A stretch of 64,000 nt of DNA from contig CAXAMN010018569.1 of NCBI GenBank assembly GCA_963970005.1, positions 1 to 64,000 on the forward strand. Direction: 5' to 3'. The notes under the pieces were generated by a model. It saw nothing but the letters and a program-made list of their open reading frames with translations. It was not told where the DNA came from and ran no database searches. The position numbers and the translations under genes are program-made. This DNA comes from Durusdinium trenchii (lineage: Eukaryota > Sar > Dinophyceae > Suessiales > Symbiodiniaceae). Position 1 is the stretch's first letter. Every line of letters begins with the position of its first letter. This document shows positions 11,656-22,867 of the stretch, in pieces.

Positions 11656-11735
11656 CGGACGCCGCACGGACGCGGTGCGCGACCGTGTCCTCGCGCACCA
11701 CGATGGTGGGGCACACGATCTGACGAAGCTCCGAC
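11656..11735 (-). CDS. Candidate exon
   Basis: Between acceptor CCGCCCTCAG and donor GCGTCCG|GTGTTG the minus strand reads SELRQIVCPTIVVREDTVAH then RVRAAS. The peptide is strongly protein-like and GC-rich; a longer version starting at an upstream AAAG would add FCSSTGP-type residues in another frame. No family recognised. Confidence 0.5.
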
Positions 11736-12918
11736 CTGAGGGCGGTCCCGTGGAGGAGCAGAAAGCTTTGGAAGCTTGGATTCCTTCCACAGCAGGGCCC
11801 GTTTGGGAATCCGGTGGTGAATTGATGGGTGATTCCAGTTCTTGGGGTCTTGAGACGCAGGGAGTCTCGGTCCTGGTGGAGTGGATCTACACTCCCTGAA
11901 ATAAGGAGGTGTATTATACTGTAATATGTTGATGTTTGTGCAGTGAAATCACTGGTTCATGGTGTTCAAATGATCTTAACATATAGAACATATGCATGGT
12001 AAAACAATGGACATTCGCCATCCGGGAGTCATGCCACAGATGGCCAAACGGTGTAGAAGGGCAAACTGATGGGCACAGAGATGAAGACTAAAGACTCGGA
12101 CCCGGTCAGACCAAGTGTTTTTTGAGCGAGTTCTTTTGGATATTTTTGAGGGTAAGCCTTCTTCTTGACCTGGAGAGGAAAGTTCAGCTTCTTTGTGATC
12201 CTTGTGTGTGTGTTTCTTCTTTGGGTGTCGTTTTGAGGTCCAATCCTTCTTGAACAAAAGAGGACACCACTAGTCACAAGTGTCCAAAAATTAGCAAGAG
12301 AAACCTATATAGGGCAATTTTGTTGATGTGTTTTCCTTTCCTTTTCTATCCTTTTGAGAAGCGTGCCCAGGGGGGTCTAGGGGCACCCGGAGTTTTGAGC
12401 CATATATCATATATCTGTGTTATTCTGTGTTCAGGCGTTCACTCACTGATATGTCATTTCCACTTCGTTTCCAGTGGCATTGGATCGGGTTTGAAGGTAT
12501 TCCGAGATCCGGTTTTGATGTGCGAAAAGGCAATCTTTAGGAGTCTTTAGGGGATATGTGTGTGTGGGTCGAACATCAAGGAAACAACACTACGCATGCA
12601 TGGCCCGCAACCCAATCCTCCTGTCCCCTTCTTCACACACCATTCAAGTCCTCGTCACTGGCTGATGTTGATGCAAGAAATCCTAGACTCTCACAAGCTA
12701 CTGATTATATAGGACGATATGATGACTACAGTAATCATCTCTAGTCTGACAGTTCACCTTCTCTTTGACCGAGGACCTAGGAATGTGCCACTCCGGCAAA
12801 AAAAACCACGAGCACTCCGCCATTTCCTCAGGTGGAACACGCGAAAACCCCCACACACACCGCTGCTCTGGAGGAAAAAAGCGGCACCTTGTCCCCTTTT
12901 GCACCCCACCGTCCGTCG

Positions 12919-12950
12919 TCACGCGCGCGCGCGCGCGAGCGAGCGCGGCA
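12919..12950 (+). repeat. (CG)n tract
   Basis: Alternating CG with two GAGC interruptions; could adopt Z-DNA. Confidence 0.85.
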
Positions 12951-13031
12951 AACGACGGCGTGCAGGGCATGCGACGGTGTGACATCCTCCACAACGGTGG
13001 CAGGCACGAGGCTCCAGAAACCCGCGCGCAC
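12923..13031 (-). CDS. Candidate exon, partly overlapping a CG repeat
   Basis: After CACTGCCAG the minus strand reads GFWSLVPATVVEDVTPSHAL then HAVVCRARSRARAR, up to a possible donor GCGC|GTGACG. The last third is an Arg-Ala run encoded by a (CG)n tract at 12919-12950, so the boundary is unsure, and two other frames are also open. Confidence 0.35.
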
Positions 13032-13039
13032 CTGGCAGT

Positions 13040-14400
13040 GAGGTCGCTCTTGTAGGGTTCCAGTCGTACGTGTTTGGTTGGGGTTTGGAGGCCTTGGAGT
13101 TTGAGGGTCTGGGATGGTCTGAGGGAAAACCGGAAGGACAACAACCTCTCCCCTGAATGAAACCTTGCCTCAGAAGGACACCTGAAATCAACCTGTAAAA
13201 TGCCGGCCCCATGGAGTGTTTGGCTTTGCAACGAAACTACAAACAAAGCGAACAACCTCGGGCAAGAGTTTGCCCTTGAAAAAGGTGTTTGGAACCTGAA
13301 AAGGCTCAAAAACAATTCCAAGGCAGAATTTCAAGACTCTCTTTACCCTGTCGCCTCACGTTTTTGTTATTGCTTTGCAGGGACCAAACGTCGTGTGTCA
13401 CCCTGACCCGAACATTTTCACCTCCCTGCTCTGCTAGATGACACGTTCCCCAGGTGAAGACCATCGATGACCCTGGTGGCCATACTGCCTACAGGATCCC
13501 GGGGTGCATTTCCATGGTGAGGTCATGTCGCCTCATTTTGTAGATATGAAACGCTTATTCTCTACAGATTGCTTGTGCGTGGGGCTCCGGGTCTCTACAA
13601 AATTGAGTTCTGACCTTTTGTTTTCAACATGACTCAAGCGATTCAAATTTGGCCAAGGCATCTGCTTCAATACCAATTCTATGTGGTCAAAACTAATCAA
13701 CGGATGCACGCCTCAAGAGATGGTATTGAAAATTGGTTGAAAATATCTACAAAAAGGTCGTGCGCCATACCAAATATTGTATACGCTCGTCACAAACCAG
13801 GAAGTCTTACAGCAACATTCGGTGGCGCCGCCATTTTTTTGATGTGTTCTATCTATCTGGTGTTTTTTTAAGTTTGGCTACTAGTCAAAAACAAAGTTTT
13901 CCGCTACAAAAAGGAGTCCTTCCTCAGCACCTGAAGCTTGTCAAAACCAGTCGAATTTACTACAGAATGGGTATCATCTGTTTGCGCTCAGAAGTCCTAC
14001 CTTAGCCTTCCAGACCTCCAGATCACGCAAGTTCACTACACAATGGGTCTCTACCCGTCTCTACAAAATGTTCGGACATGCTCCAAAACGGATTTTACTA
14101 CATTGTGTGTGTGGTTCTTTTAATGCGGGCCTTAATACTAACTTTCACTCTAATTGTTCATAATCGTGCGGAAGGTTTGTGGGAGTTTCGTCAAGTTCCC
14201 TTGCAAATGAAAGTGCTGCATCACCTTTTCTCACCCGGTTTAGTCATTGTGCTTCCTGCCGTGGAAATCCCCAATCCTGCCTTGGTTTCATTCCTGGTCT
14301 CTCATGAAGACACTTCCATGAGCAGTGGAGGCTTCCAAGTTCTATGAGCAATCTGAAGTCGCCAAAACTGGGCCAAAACATGTGGGGGTGGTGCGGTGGG
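13040..14400. other. No gene seen
   Basis: AT-leaning sequence with recurrent TCTACA(A/G)AAT fragments (13560-14070) that may be a worn tandem repeat. No splice-bounded peptide found. Confidence 0.45.
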
Positions 14401-14433
14401 GTGACTGGAATTCCTCATCAACGATGGAGAAAT

Positions 14434-14545
14434 CTCCATCGACTGGTGGTGCACGGAGAATTCTCCATCGACTGGCATTGGATGAGAATTCTCCATCGAC
14501 TGGCCGCTGATGAAAAATATATCCATCGACCGGCGGTTGATGTTT
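14434..14545 (+). repeat. Short tandem repeat, about 29 bp x 4
   Basis: CTCCATCGACTGG recurs at 14434, 14463, 14491 and (as ATCCATCGACCGG) 14521, with GAGAATT spacers. Confidence 0.85.
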
Positions 14546-14633
14546 TTTTCGACAGACTGGGATTTTTGCGGGATCTGTCCTGCCCGCTGTATGGCGCGAG
14601 CCGACGCTTCACATTAAAGTTGCACAGATCACA

Positions 14634-14735
14634 TATCCCAGACACTCCATGGGACTGCCATATATGCCTACATTGACCCCCAAAACCACCCCGACTGATC
14701 GGCATATATGGCAGTCCCATGGAGTGTCTGGGTAT
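14634..14735. repeat. Family A TIR element, best-preserved copy
   Basis: The arms CAGACACTCCATGGGACTGC (then CATATATGCC) and its exact complement form 30 perfect pairs. Confidence 0.95.
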
Positions 14736-15039
14736 GCTGAGATTCAAGATGCACAATGGGGCTCGGGACACACGGTACTTCGATCCACGGCAGCCTTGGG
14801 GGAACGTCACTCGCCGCTTGCGCTACTCAGCAGCACTGCCGGACACTCGATGAACCGCTGTATGCCTCGCCTATGAAGCTTTCAGTGACCCAAATGGATG
14901 CCCAACGGATCAACTTACAAGTGCCCATGCGTGCAAATTGCAAGTGCTTTAGGAAAAGCTGTGAAAAGCATCCATCAGAGACCACAGCTGACATGCCGCC
15001 TCAAGCTGCTTGCCAGGGGAGCTTACACAGATCAAGTTC

Positions 15040-15720
15040 ACTCAAATTAAACCTGCCGCCTTTCCGTTTTTCCAGGCCTGTCTGCCTTCTCCAATCCATC
15101 CCATCAACGCGCCAACCATGTCTGGAAACTTTGCGTGAGTCGCGGCTGCGATGGTCGTCTGCGCAACGTCACAGTACAGCGTGATTTGCGCCCGGTCAAC
15201 AGTGTCGTAGTCGATGAACCAGCATGTCATTGCCTGTCACAGCTTCAAACAACTCAAACAAAGTTGGCACAAGGCTGCATAACTTGATGGCAAAGTTCAA
15301 TGACATCACACCTGGCCAGCACCTGGTTGCCGGACTCGTTTTGGCAAACGGCTCCCACCATGACCGCCCTCAGGTCACCTTCTGTCCTGAAGTCACTTGA
15401 AAGCCACCATCACCATAGTGTTGTGCCACACGGCCACACGGTGAGCCTCCTCCTCAACTCCTCTGCATTGGTGGGCTCTGGAACCGTGGTTGCCCCGCAT
15501 CTCATTGCAAGCCTCCCTTTCGCATCCCATATCGGGATAACTGTGTCTGGTTCCACCTCGTCCCTGGAGATCACCTCTTTCCAATTCCTCTGCTCTTTGC
15601 TCTCCTGCCTCCACTTCAGCGAGTTTTTTTTTCCACCACCTCCTTTGCTGGCATGAGCTTTCCCTCGATCATACCATATCGGTTTTCAAGCGCAGCTCTC
15701 ATGGCGGACCACTCGCCAGC
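15040..15720 (-). pseudogene. Possible decayed coding region
   Basis: Minus-strand frames include TCWFIDYDTVDRAQITLYCD followed by VAQTTIAAATHAKFPDMVGA, preceded in another frame by LNFAIKLCSLVPTLFELFEA. The two join through one shift near 15235. Further upstream (15400-15700) there are charged stretches such as EAGEQRAEELERGDLQ. The peptides look like real protein but I do not recognise them. Confidence 0.3.
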
Positions 15721-15983
15721 GACGACAGGTCGAGTCCATTGTTGGGTGCCATATTCAGCATCCACTTCAGCTGCCCTTTGAACTTTAAAACCCTTACTTA
15801 ACTCTCCTGATTTTTGCTTGATTCATGGAATTCTGACGTGGAAATCGTTTATAAAACCACTTGTTAAAACTCAACGATCTGGTTGCTCCAAACAAATTTT
15901 CTCGGGGGTGGTACACGAGCCCAGGGGAAGTGAATTGTTTAGGGGCTTGGAATAATGGATAGTTTTTGCCCTAAAAGAATCCA

Positions 15984-16060
15984 CTACGACTACTGCCACT
16001 ACCACTACCACGACTACTACGACTATAGTACTAGTAGCACTACTAGTGCCACGACTGCTG

Positions 16061-16100
<40 letters not shown>

Positions 16101-16280
16101 AAATACAACAACAACAACCACGACTACTACCACTACTACTACTACTCCTCCTCCTCCTGCTGCTGCTGCTACTGCTACTGCTACTGCTACTGCTGCTGCT
16201 GCTACTGCTACTGCTACTGCTACTGCTAGCGCGGCGACGGCGACGGAGACGGCGACGGCGACGGCGACGACTACTACTAC
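15984..16280 (+). repeat. Compound ACT/GCT trinucleotide tract
   Basis: Runs of CTA, CAA, CTC, GCT and GCGACG triplets. It opens artificial frames (poly-Thr, poly-Leu). Confidence 0.95.
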
Positions 16281-16919
16281 CGATGGCCTGCTACATCCAG
16301 AACGTAAACGATGGTAGGGTCAACAAACTTTGCGTTATATCTGGAATGTATTTTGTCAGTTGATCTGGCACATGTTCCGGCATTCTATCTGGCATATATG
16401 CGCATTCTATCTTGCATATATTCTTGCATTCTATCTGGCATGCATTCTGGCATTCTTAGTCTGTGTTTCTTCATGTTGCCAAAGTGTGATAGCTGTTGGG
16501 CCATCACTTTGTTCGCCCAGCGGGATGCAAGCCCATGCATCGGGCTTCGCAGGCCCTGCCAAAGAAGATCTTTCATGAAAGCGGAAACTGCTTTCAATCC
16601 CTTTTGGCTCTTGATCAAGGAAACGGGTGCGCTCTGCGATGCCTTCGCACCCATGCGTTAGACGCATTTTGCAGCATCTTTTTGCAGACCTGCCACACAA
16701 AACACTTCTTGGTCAAGAATCGAAGCGCCTGCTCCACACGATCAAGACCACCACCACACGATAAGCGCCTCGATCACTTCTTCGTCCGCTGGCGACGCCT
16801 ACGCATCAGCTTCTTCAACGCCTGCCGCGCAGACCCCACCAACAAGGGGCTCCAATTCCAAAAAGCAAGCGCCTTGACGCGCTCTTCCGGCGCTGCGACC
16901 GCGGAAAGCGACCACTCCA

Positions 16920-16954
16920 CCTTGGCCTACTATCACTACCACTACCAGTACTAT

Positions 16955-16989
<35 letters not shown>

Positions 16990-17126
16990 CGACAACAACA
17001 ACAGCAACTACTACTACTACTATTACTACTACTACTACTGCTGTTACAACAACAACAACAACAACAATAACTACTACTACTACTACTACTACTACTACTG
17101 CTGTTACAACAACAACAAGAACAATA

Positions 17127-17169
<43 letters not shown>

Positions 17170-17192
17170 TACTACTACTGCTNNNNNNNNNN

Positions 17193-17240
<48 letters not shown>
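16920..17240 (+). repeat. TAC/AAC trinucleotide tract with gap
   Basis: Long (TAC)n with (AAC)n blocks, including two near-identical copies of a TGCTGTTACAACAACAACAA segment (17037 and 17097). Ten N at 17183-17192 mark a collapsed assembly. Confidence 0.95.
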
Positions 17241-17848
17241 TTTTTGGGATGTAGGGATTCTATTCAGACCTATTCGATTGTTTGCTAGGAAGATGGGCCG
17301 ACTCCGAAGAGCAAGAGCACATGCACTTGCGCGCGCCTCGTCGAGAGCTTGCGGAGTAAGGATGGCCTCTGTCGTGCAAGGTCCCGACGTGTGGCAAACA
17401 AATGTGGGGCATAGATCGAAGGGAAAACAGGTGCAAACATGAGATCGTACTAGATCAGTCATCATGCCAAGAAGAGGATACCAAATCAGTGCTTGCACAT
17501 GTGGGAACAAATGGCAAAAAGGGGTTGATCTCATGATTTGGGTTTGTGAAGAATCAATCGGCGCACACACAAACATAATCTCCATTGAACAAATTCGTGC
17601 TCACACTCCCAAGAGCTCACAACATGAACACTACTCTAAGTTGATAAAAAGAAGAAAAGAACGACTCACAGCACAACAACAGGACATGTCCATCTGTCCA
17701 TTCATGCAGCAATACAATCCAAAACACTAATCCAAACGTTTTCTGGATCGATTTGTCTAGGAATTCTCTATGATGCATCCTTGGACTCACCCAAGTCCAC
17801 GCTCTTCACCCGGACCCTCAAACAGACACACACGCCTCCCCCACACAC

Positions 17849-17955
17849 CGGTGGGTCCAGGAGACCGCCGGCGCGTCGGTGGACGATGACGATGCCTTGA
17901 CCTGCTCGGCCACGTACTCCTCCACGCTCATGGTGGGAGCTAGGCCTTCAAGCTC
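17849..17955 (-). CDS. Candidate exon
   Basis: The 107-base minus-strand segment lies between an acceptor GCCCCCAG and a donor CACCG|GTGTGT. It reads ELEGLAPTMSVEEYVAEQVK then ASSSSTDAPAVSWTHR. GC content is far above that of the flanks. Helix-forming N-terminal half, Ser-rich tail; no domain recognised. Confidence 0.5.
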
Positions 17956-18129
17956 CTGGGGGCAACCGAAAAAAGAGAGAGATCCACCGAAGGAGTGGCC
18001 AAACCGAAGCCCGAAAAACGGCCAAAACGGTCGTTTTCCGTGCAGTTTGGCCGGATGAAACGGATTTTCAACCGGTTTTTTTTCGGCACAAGGAAGACTG
18101 AAATTGGGGGTTCCAGACGGGCACACTGG

Positions 18130-18590
18130 GATGTAAGTGGCTTTCCACTACGTACTCTTCGTGGAGAAACCTCCAATAGTGATGGACACTCCTCAGTCGA
18201 ATCAATGGAAGTTGCAATCATTTTATCTACCACTGACAGGTTTCACTTACCGTCAGTTCCAAACTGCCACGTCTGCTTGCGCCACCCCTCTGGTCGCCCA
18301 TGTTTTCCCTTTTGGGCGCATGCAATCGCATGCAAACAAACGCAACGTACCAATGGTCAAACCAGAGGGTCTTCAGAAACCGACAGAAGCAACACAGAAA
18401 AAACACCGCAGTCACGTTTCAACCACCAAACACACCCACGTAATTATATATAATAACTACCAAACCAACTTGCGAGCGGTCCGTCCTCGCCCCTTAAGGT
18501 CCTTCCGCATATGTGGGGTACCCAAGGGTTTGTATGTACCCAGAAACAGTATAAGACAAAACATGCGCACCACCCACGGAACAACCGGAG
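18130..18590. other. No gene seen
   Basis: Two overlapping plus frames (150-155 codons) are open, rich in His, Thr and Arg, without protein-like structure. This is the flank of the LINE 3' end. Confidence 0.45.
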
Positions 18591-18641
18591 TAAAACGCGG
18601 TTAGTTCACAAGGTGAATTATCAATTCAAGCATTCAACATT

Positions 18642-19582
18642 TCAAGAGGCGAATGACAATGTTTCGAAGCTCTGCTTGTTTCGGAGGCATTTCTTTACTT
18701 TCTGGTATAATTTTTGCCCTTCATCAAATGAAATGGACGAAAGTGGGGACTCAACAGGCGGAGGTCCCTGTGAAATCAAGGGCATTTCAAGACGTACATT
18801 GAGAGGGTAAGGTTGATTCGCAATAGAAGAATAGTGCACCAAGTTTTCCATGAGCAAATTAGCATGTGGGACTTCCGGGCGTGAGGAAATTCCTCCTACC
18901 AGGCGCGGGTGATAACCGAGACGAACAAGGGACGACGCGCCGGTCGGTCTTCTTATACCGTGCGAAAATTTGACATTGGAGAGTATTTTCCAAATAGCGG
19001 ACCACGGCTCTAAGATTGTTGGCTTGGTGCCAAATACTACGGGCCTCAGGCTTCTGGACTTTGGCATCGGAAGAATCAAATGCGACGGGATAAGCACGTT
19101 TTTTTTGTACCATTATAGATCCAAAGTGGCAGAAACGACCCATAGTTAGTTGCGTAACAAATCGCCAATTCAAACCAGGTTATGCCGAAATCGGAATTCT
19201 GCCGTGGAAGGGAGGGATCGCGCCATTTAAATTTACGAAACAGGTGCCACACATTAAAGGCAATATGAGCCCCAGCGGGGCAAGCCTGGGCAACCACTTC
19301 CGGCAAATCTGAATCGAAAGACCACGGGGTATCCTCAATCGACCAAGTACTTAAAATCATCTGAAAGTTAGCATATTCATCCACGGAGACATTTGTATTC
19401 TGAGTAACAGCAGGATGCTCTTTATGCAGCTTCAATCGGGAATGCAAAGAGTTTAGCTCGGCCAAGTACAAATAGACTGAGAACAGCGAATCAATCTGTT
19501 GTCGAGAGTGTTCCGAAATGGCCCCTAGTAGCATCCAACATTGCGGGAAGATCACGCTTATTAACTTCCTTAGCGACCTCAT
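18642..19582 (-). pseudogene. LINE C-terminal domain
   Basis: Open blocks 19582-19076, 19173-18859 and 19097-18642 lie in three frames and read as one protein through shifts. Recognisable pieces are ITWFELAICYATNYGSFLPL, KKRAYPVAFDSSDAKVQKPE and LGYHPRLVGGISSRPEVPHA. Aromatic, alpha-helical segments after RNase H are seen in dinoflagellate LINE proteins, but I know no function for them. The last block ends with a stop at 18642, which I take as the 3' end of ORF2. Confidence 0.65.
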
Positions 19583-21104
19583 CTGCTAAGTCATTTCCTA
19601 GAATTGTATAGAGGTCATCTATGTTTGCCGCCTCTTCCTTAATCCGATGGGACTTCACTTTATGGATGTGATGATACAAAGGGTTCCAGCACCGTGCTAG
19701 GGTACAGATCAAATCGGCACGCGCTAATTGATGGGTTTTGCCTGATAACTTATGTGCAGCAATTGCCTCAACAATCTTAACAACAAAGCTGGAATCCGAG
19801 AACACGGACATAAACCGATGAGGCTGATGGTGATGGAAGTGTTGAGCCAACCAGGTCACTGCTTCAAGTTCAGCTCGGTTGATGGATTGGAATCCTTTTG
19901 TATGCGAGGTTTGTGTGACCACAAAGTCATTAGGCGAAGGATCCGAAGGTGAGTGATGAACATGTTGGACAATAGCCCACGCAGCTCTACAACAGTTTTG
20001 TTCACGAGGCTTATCACAGGTACCATCAGTGTAAAATACACAATGCTCCTGCGGCGTCAGAAAGGGTCGGTCTAGAAAGGGACCTAGGCGACCCAATTTA
20101 AGACGATTATAAACAATCTGCTGCTGATGGCTGGTAGCTAATGGTAACCATAGCAGATTTGGGTAACTAGATAGAATTTGGATGGCAGTGGGATGGCCGT
20201 CACGAACATGCAGAAACTCCTTGCAATGCAAAAGTCTGTGCTCATGAGTATCTATTTCACCACAAAAAGGGCACGACACAGAGGCTGTAGCATCCCAAAT
20301 AGCTTTAGTGGCTCCTGTCTGAAAGCCCCCTGTAAGATTTAACGCCACCAAACGGAGGGAAGCATCCGATAGTTTCTGAACGGCTTTATGTTGCGTGAAG
20401 AAATCAAAAGGTTGGAGAGTCGCTCCTTTGCGATGTTGAACTTGTTGAAAGACAAAAAAAGACCAGGCTTGTTTGAGGACATGACGAATTTCTTTAGTTG
20501 ATTGAACTTGCAACCATACCTCATGGCCACTAGGCATTTGGACAATTCCTTCTGGTTTGGGGAGCCAATGGACTTTTTGCAGGTAGCGAGCCAAGGCCCC
20601 GCAGGGTCCATAACAGGGTGGATCAGAGCGGATTCGCTCCCACATTTCAGCCGCGAGATGAGGGTGATAATGGAACAAACGCCGAAAACTACACAAGGCA
20701 GTTGCGATGACGTATAACAGAGGGTCTTCAACTTTATCACTTAACACATGCAGTGCGAGAAATGAGGAAGCGTATTTGTGCGGACCTACTAAAACATCGG
20801 ATGCCTGGCGTCGAAGTTTAGTAAAGTGGATGTCACCGACCAACTGGCTTTCCGCCCCATAAAAGGCCAAAGGCCAGATAGCAGTCTGAATCTTGCTGGC
20901 TTTTTCACGAAGTGGTATCTGTTGCTTAGCCAAGCGACCTAACCTACGACCGGCGGCTGCATCCTATCTTTGATGCATCCAAGAACCACTTTTTTGGAGT
21001 ACTGAAGCATGCACCCTAAGTCCTTAGATGCTTGTTTAACGGTAATGGAGACTTGATCGTGGTCAAAAAGAGACTCGGTGTGTTTCCAAAACTGTCTCAT
21101 TTCT
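19491..21104 (-). pseudogene. LINE RT thumb, Cys/His knuckle and RNase H
   Basis: From 21104 to about 20940 the coding sense (QFWKHTES, KKVVLGCIKDRMQ) is in a different frame from both neighbours, which share one frame: two compensating indels. From 20933 a 480-codon frame holds a knuckle CPFC-x5-HEH-x3-HC (221-237) and an RNase H domain with D303 (YTDGT), E355 (NRAELEAV), D380 (FSDSS) and D448 (GNDLADE), the full DEDD set. The frame ends at 19491 in a stop shortly after the RNase H. RNase H would remove the RNA strand of the hybrid; its presence separates this element from L1-type LINEs, which lack it. Confidence 0.85.
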
Positions 21105-22481
21105 TTAGAGGTTCATACGTAGTGCGCTGGTAAAATTGAGTGTGGAAGTCATAGCCCGGAAGAGAGCTCTTTGAGACGATGACAGAAAGGTCCAATTATC
21201 AGCGTATGTGAACGGGCGAACTTGGACATGTGTCATGCAGTGGAAGAAGGCGGCAGCTATGGTTAACATCGCGCAAACCGATAAAGCATCCCCCTCTGGA
21301 GCCCCAGTCGTGGAGCCTTGTGCCTTACTAAATTGTGAACGTATTTGGAGCATACGCTGCATCTTATTTAAGGAACGAATCCAAAAAGAGATAGCAGTAT
21401 CTGAGGCTCCAAAATGAGTGGGCAGATGTCGAACAATTTGGCGTGGGATCAAGTTGAATGCCTTAACTAGATCAAGTGTGAATCCACCCACTGGTTGGTT
21501 TGAGACGTGAGCCTTTTCGAGCAAAAATTGTTGTTGAATGGTAATATCTTTGACTGCATGAAATGGTAATCCACCCGCGATGCCAGGGTCCCATGTTTTG
21601 CTCCATGCTTCTAGCTGATCAGCGATTAGCTTAGAGGATAATCTTGGCAGATAGCCTAGAATTGTAATTGGCCTTCCATCGGAGAATGTCTCGGGAGACA
21701 GGACTTTTGCTAACAAGATTACCCTGGCCAGCTTTTGATTAGATGTAAAATTAGTTGGCCAGATGGAGCGAAAAATGTGAGCGAGGTCATCAAGAGCTGC
21801 CGGAGGTAACATTTTAAGTTCCTGGGCTCGCCATCCGTCAAACCCTGGTGCCTTGTAAGATTTTAAACGATCAATCGTTTGTCGGATAAGCATTGGATCG
21901 TCCCAAACAAGGTCAACCCGTGGCTGTGGGGGGATGTGTTGAGTCACTTCGTCGAGGACAGTTTGCCATGGGTGCAATGTGTCTGCCTCCTCTTGGGAGT
22001 CCCTACGCCACATTGGGTTCCAGTACTGAAAGAAATAATGTGACAGTGTGTCAATTTGTTGCGTGTATTGATCTTGACTCAGAGTGTGACGGACAGGCAG
22101 AGTTTCTGTAGGAGGTTCAATATGAATCAAACGGGATTCCTGACGTAAGATTTTAACGACTATATCACCAAAATGCGCCTTACCTGGGGAGAACGTTGTG
22201 TCTGTCGTCAGTAACAAACGCACTGACCCCTTAGACAAACGAACCAGTTTTGCTTCGGACTGCACTGGACACGGGAGACCAGATATAACCTTCTGTTCAG
22301 TTTCTCGAAGTGCCCGAAACACCAAGGATCCATTTTTGTCTTTTTGGTCTTGTTGTATCAAATGTTTCTTTGCCGCCCGCCGAATCTTTTCCTCTTGACG
22401 GACGGAGAGGTCAGTCTCATGTTTCGTAATTTGCAAAAATAAATGCAACAACGGTGGGTCAGGCACATTCTGTGGTAACAA
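21105..22481 (-). pseudogene. LINE reverse transcriptase domain
   Basis: A 458-codon frame carries the RT palm: SYKAPGFDGW (208-217), ARVILLAKV and RPITILGYLPR (about 252-280), motif A FTLDLVKAFN with D337, motif B TGAPEGDALS (392-401), and motif C FTYADNW with D428. Motif C reads YADN where most LINE enzymes have YADD, so the second metal-binding aspartate is replaced by asparagine (codon AAT). The frame stops at a TAA at 21105, and the thumb continues in another frame. The enzyme would copy the element RNA into the nicked target. Length and motif order are normal for a LINE RT. Confidence 0.9.
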
Positions 22482-22560
22482 AGGAACACATTCAAACTGA
22501 ATAATCCAACGTTCCCAAGAATGACCAAAGCCCTGTGCACGCCGGATACATTCCCACTCT

Positions 22561-22863
22561 TTATGGAGCGCCTGTCGAGAGATGGGGGGGGACGTCCTGC
22601 CAGTTGGGATAAACGGATAAAATTTTCTTAACTTGACGGAGCAAGGAGGCTAAACGCCGAGTTTGGCGTACCTTTAAGCAAGTCTTGAGAGATGTGGGTT
22701 CTCCAGGTGGATTAAAGCCCCCGGTCAAGTCATGCTTCACACTGCGCATGGGTGTCGGACGCACATAGCGAGGTGGTTGACATCTTCCACGAAAATGAGC
22801 GGGGAGTCTATTCCGTGGATTACGCAATGGATCTTGTCGATGCATACACTGCAGAGTTCTCAC
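22561..22863 (-). pseudogene. LINE linker between endonuclease and reverse transcriptase
   Basis: A 100-codon open frame rich in Arg and Pro (DPLRNPRNRLPAHFRGRCQP) lies between the EEP and RT blocks and shows no catalytic motif. It ends at a stop at 22561 and the RT frame starts 80 bases on, so at least one frameshift is needed. In related elements this stretch is the variable connector of ORF2. Confidence 0.55.
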
Positions 22864-22867
22864 GCGG

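Noticed and set aside
12698-13321. 207-codon minus frame
   Set aside because: It crosses the CG tract and the candidate exon in a different frame, shows no domain, and the region is GC-rich, so an open frame of this length is not surprising.
15955-16363. Poly-Thr and poly-Leu frames
   Set aside because: Pure products of the trinucleotide tract.
16496-17254. 252-codon plus frame
   Set aside because: The second half is poly-Tyr/Asn from a microsatellite with an assembly gap; the first half lacks splice or start support.
18137-18604. 155-codon plus frame next to the LINE
   Set aside because: His/Thr/Arg-rich random-looking sequence without any motif.
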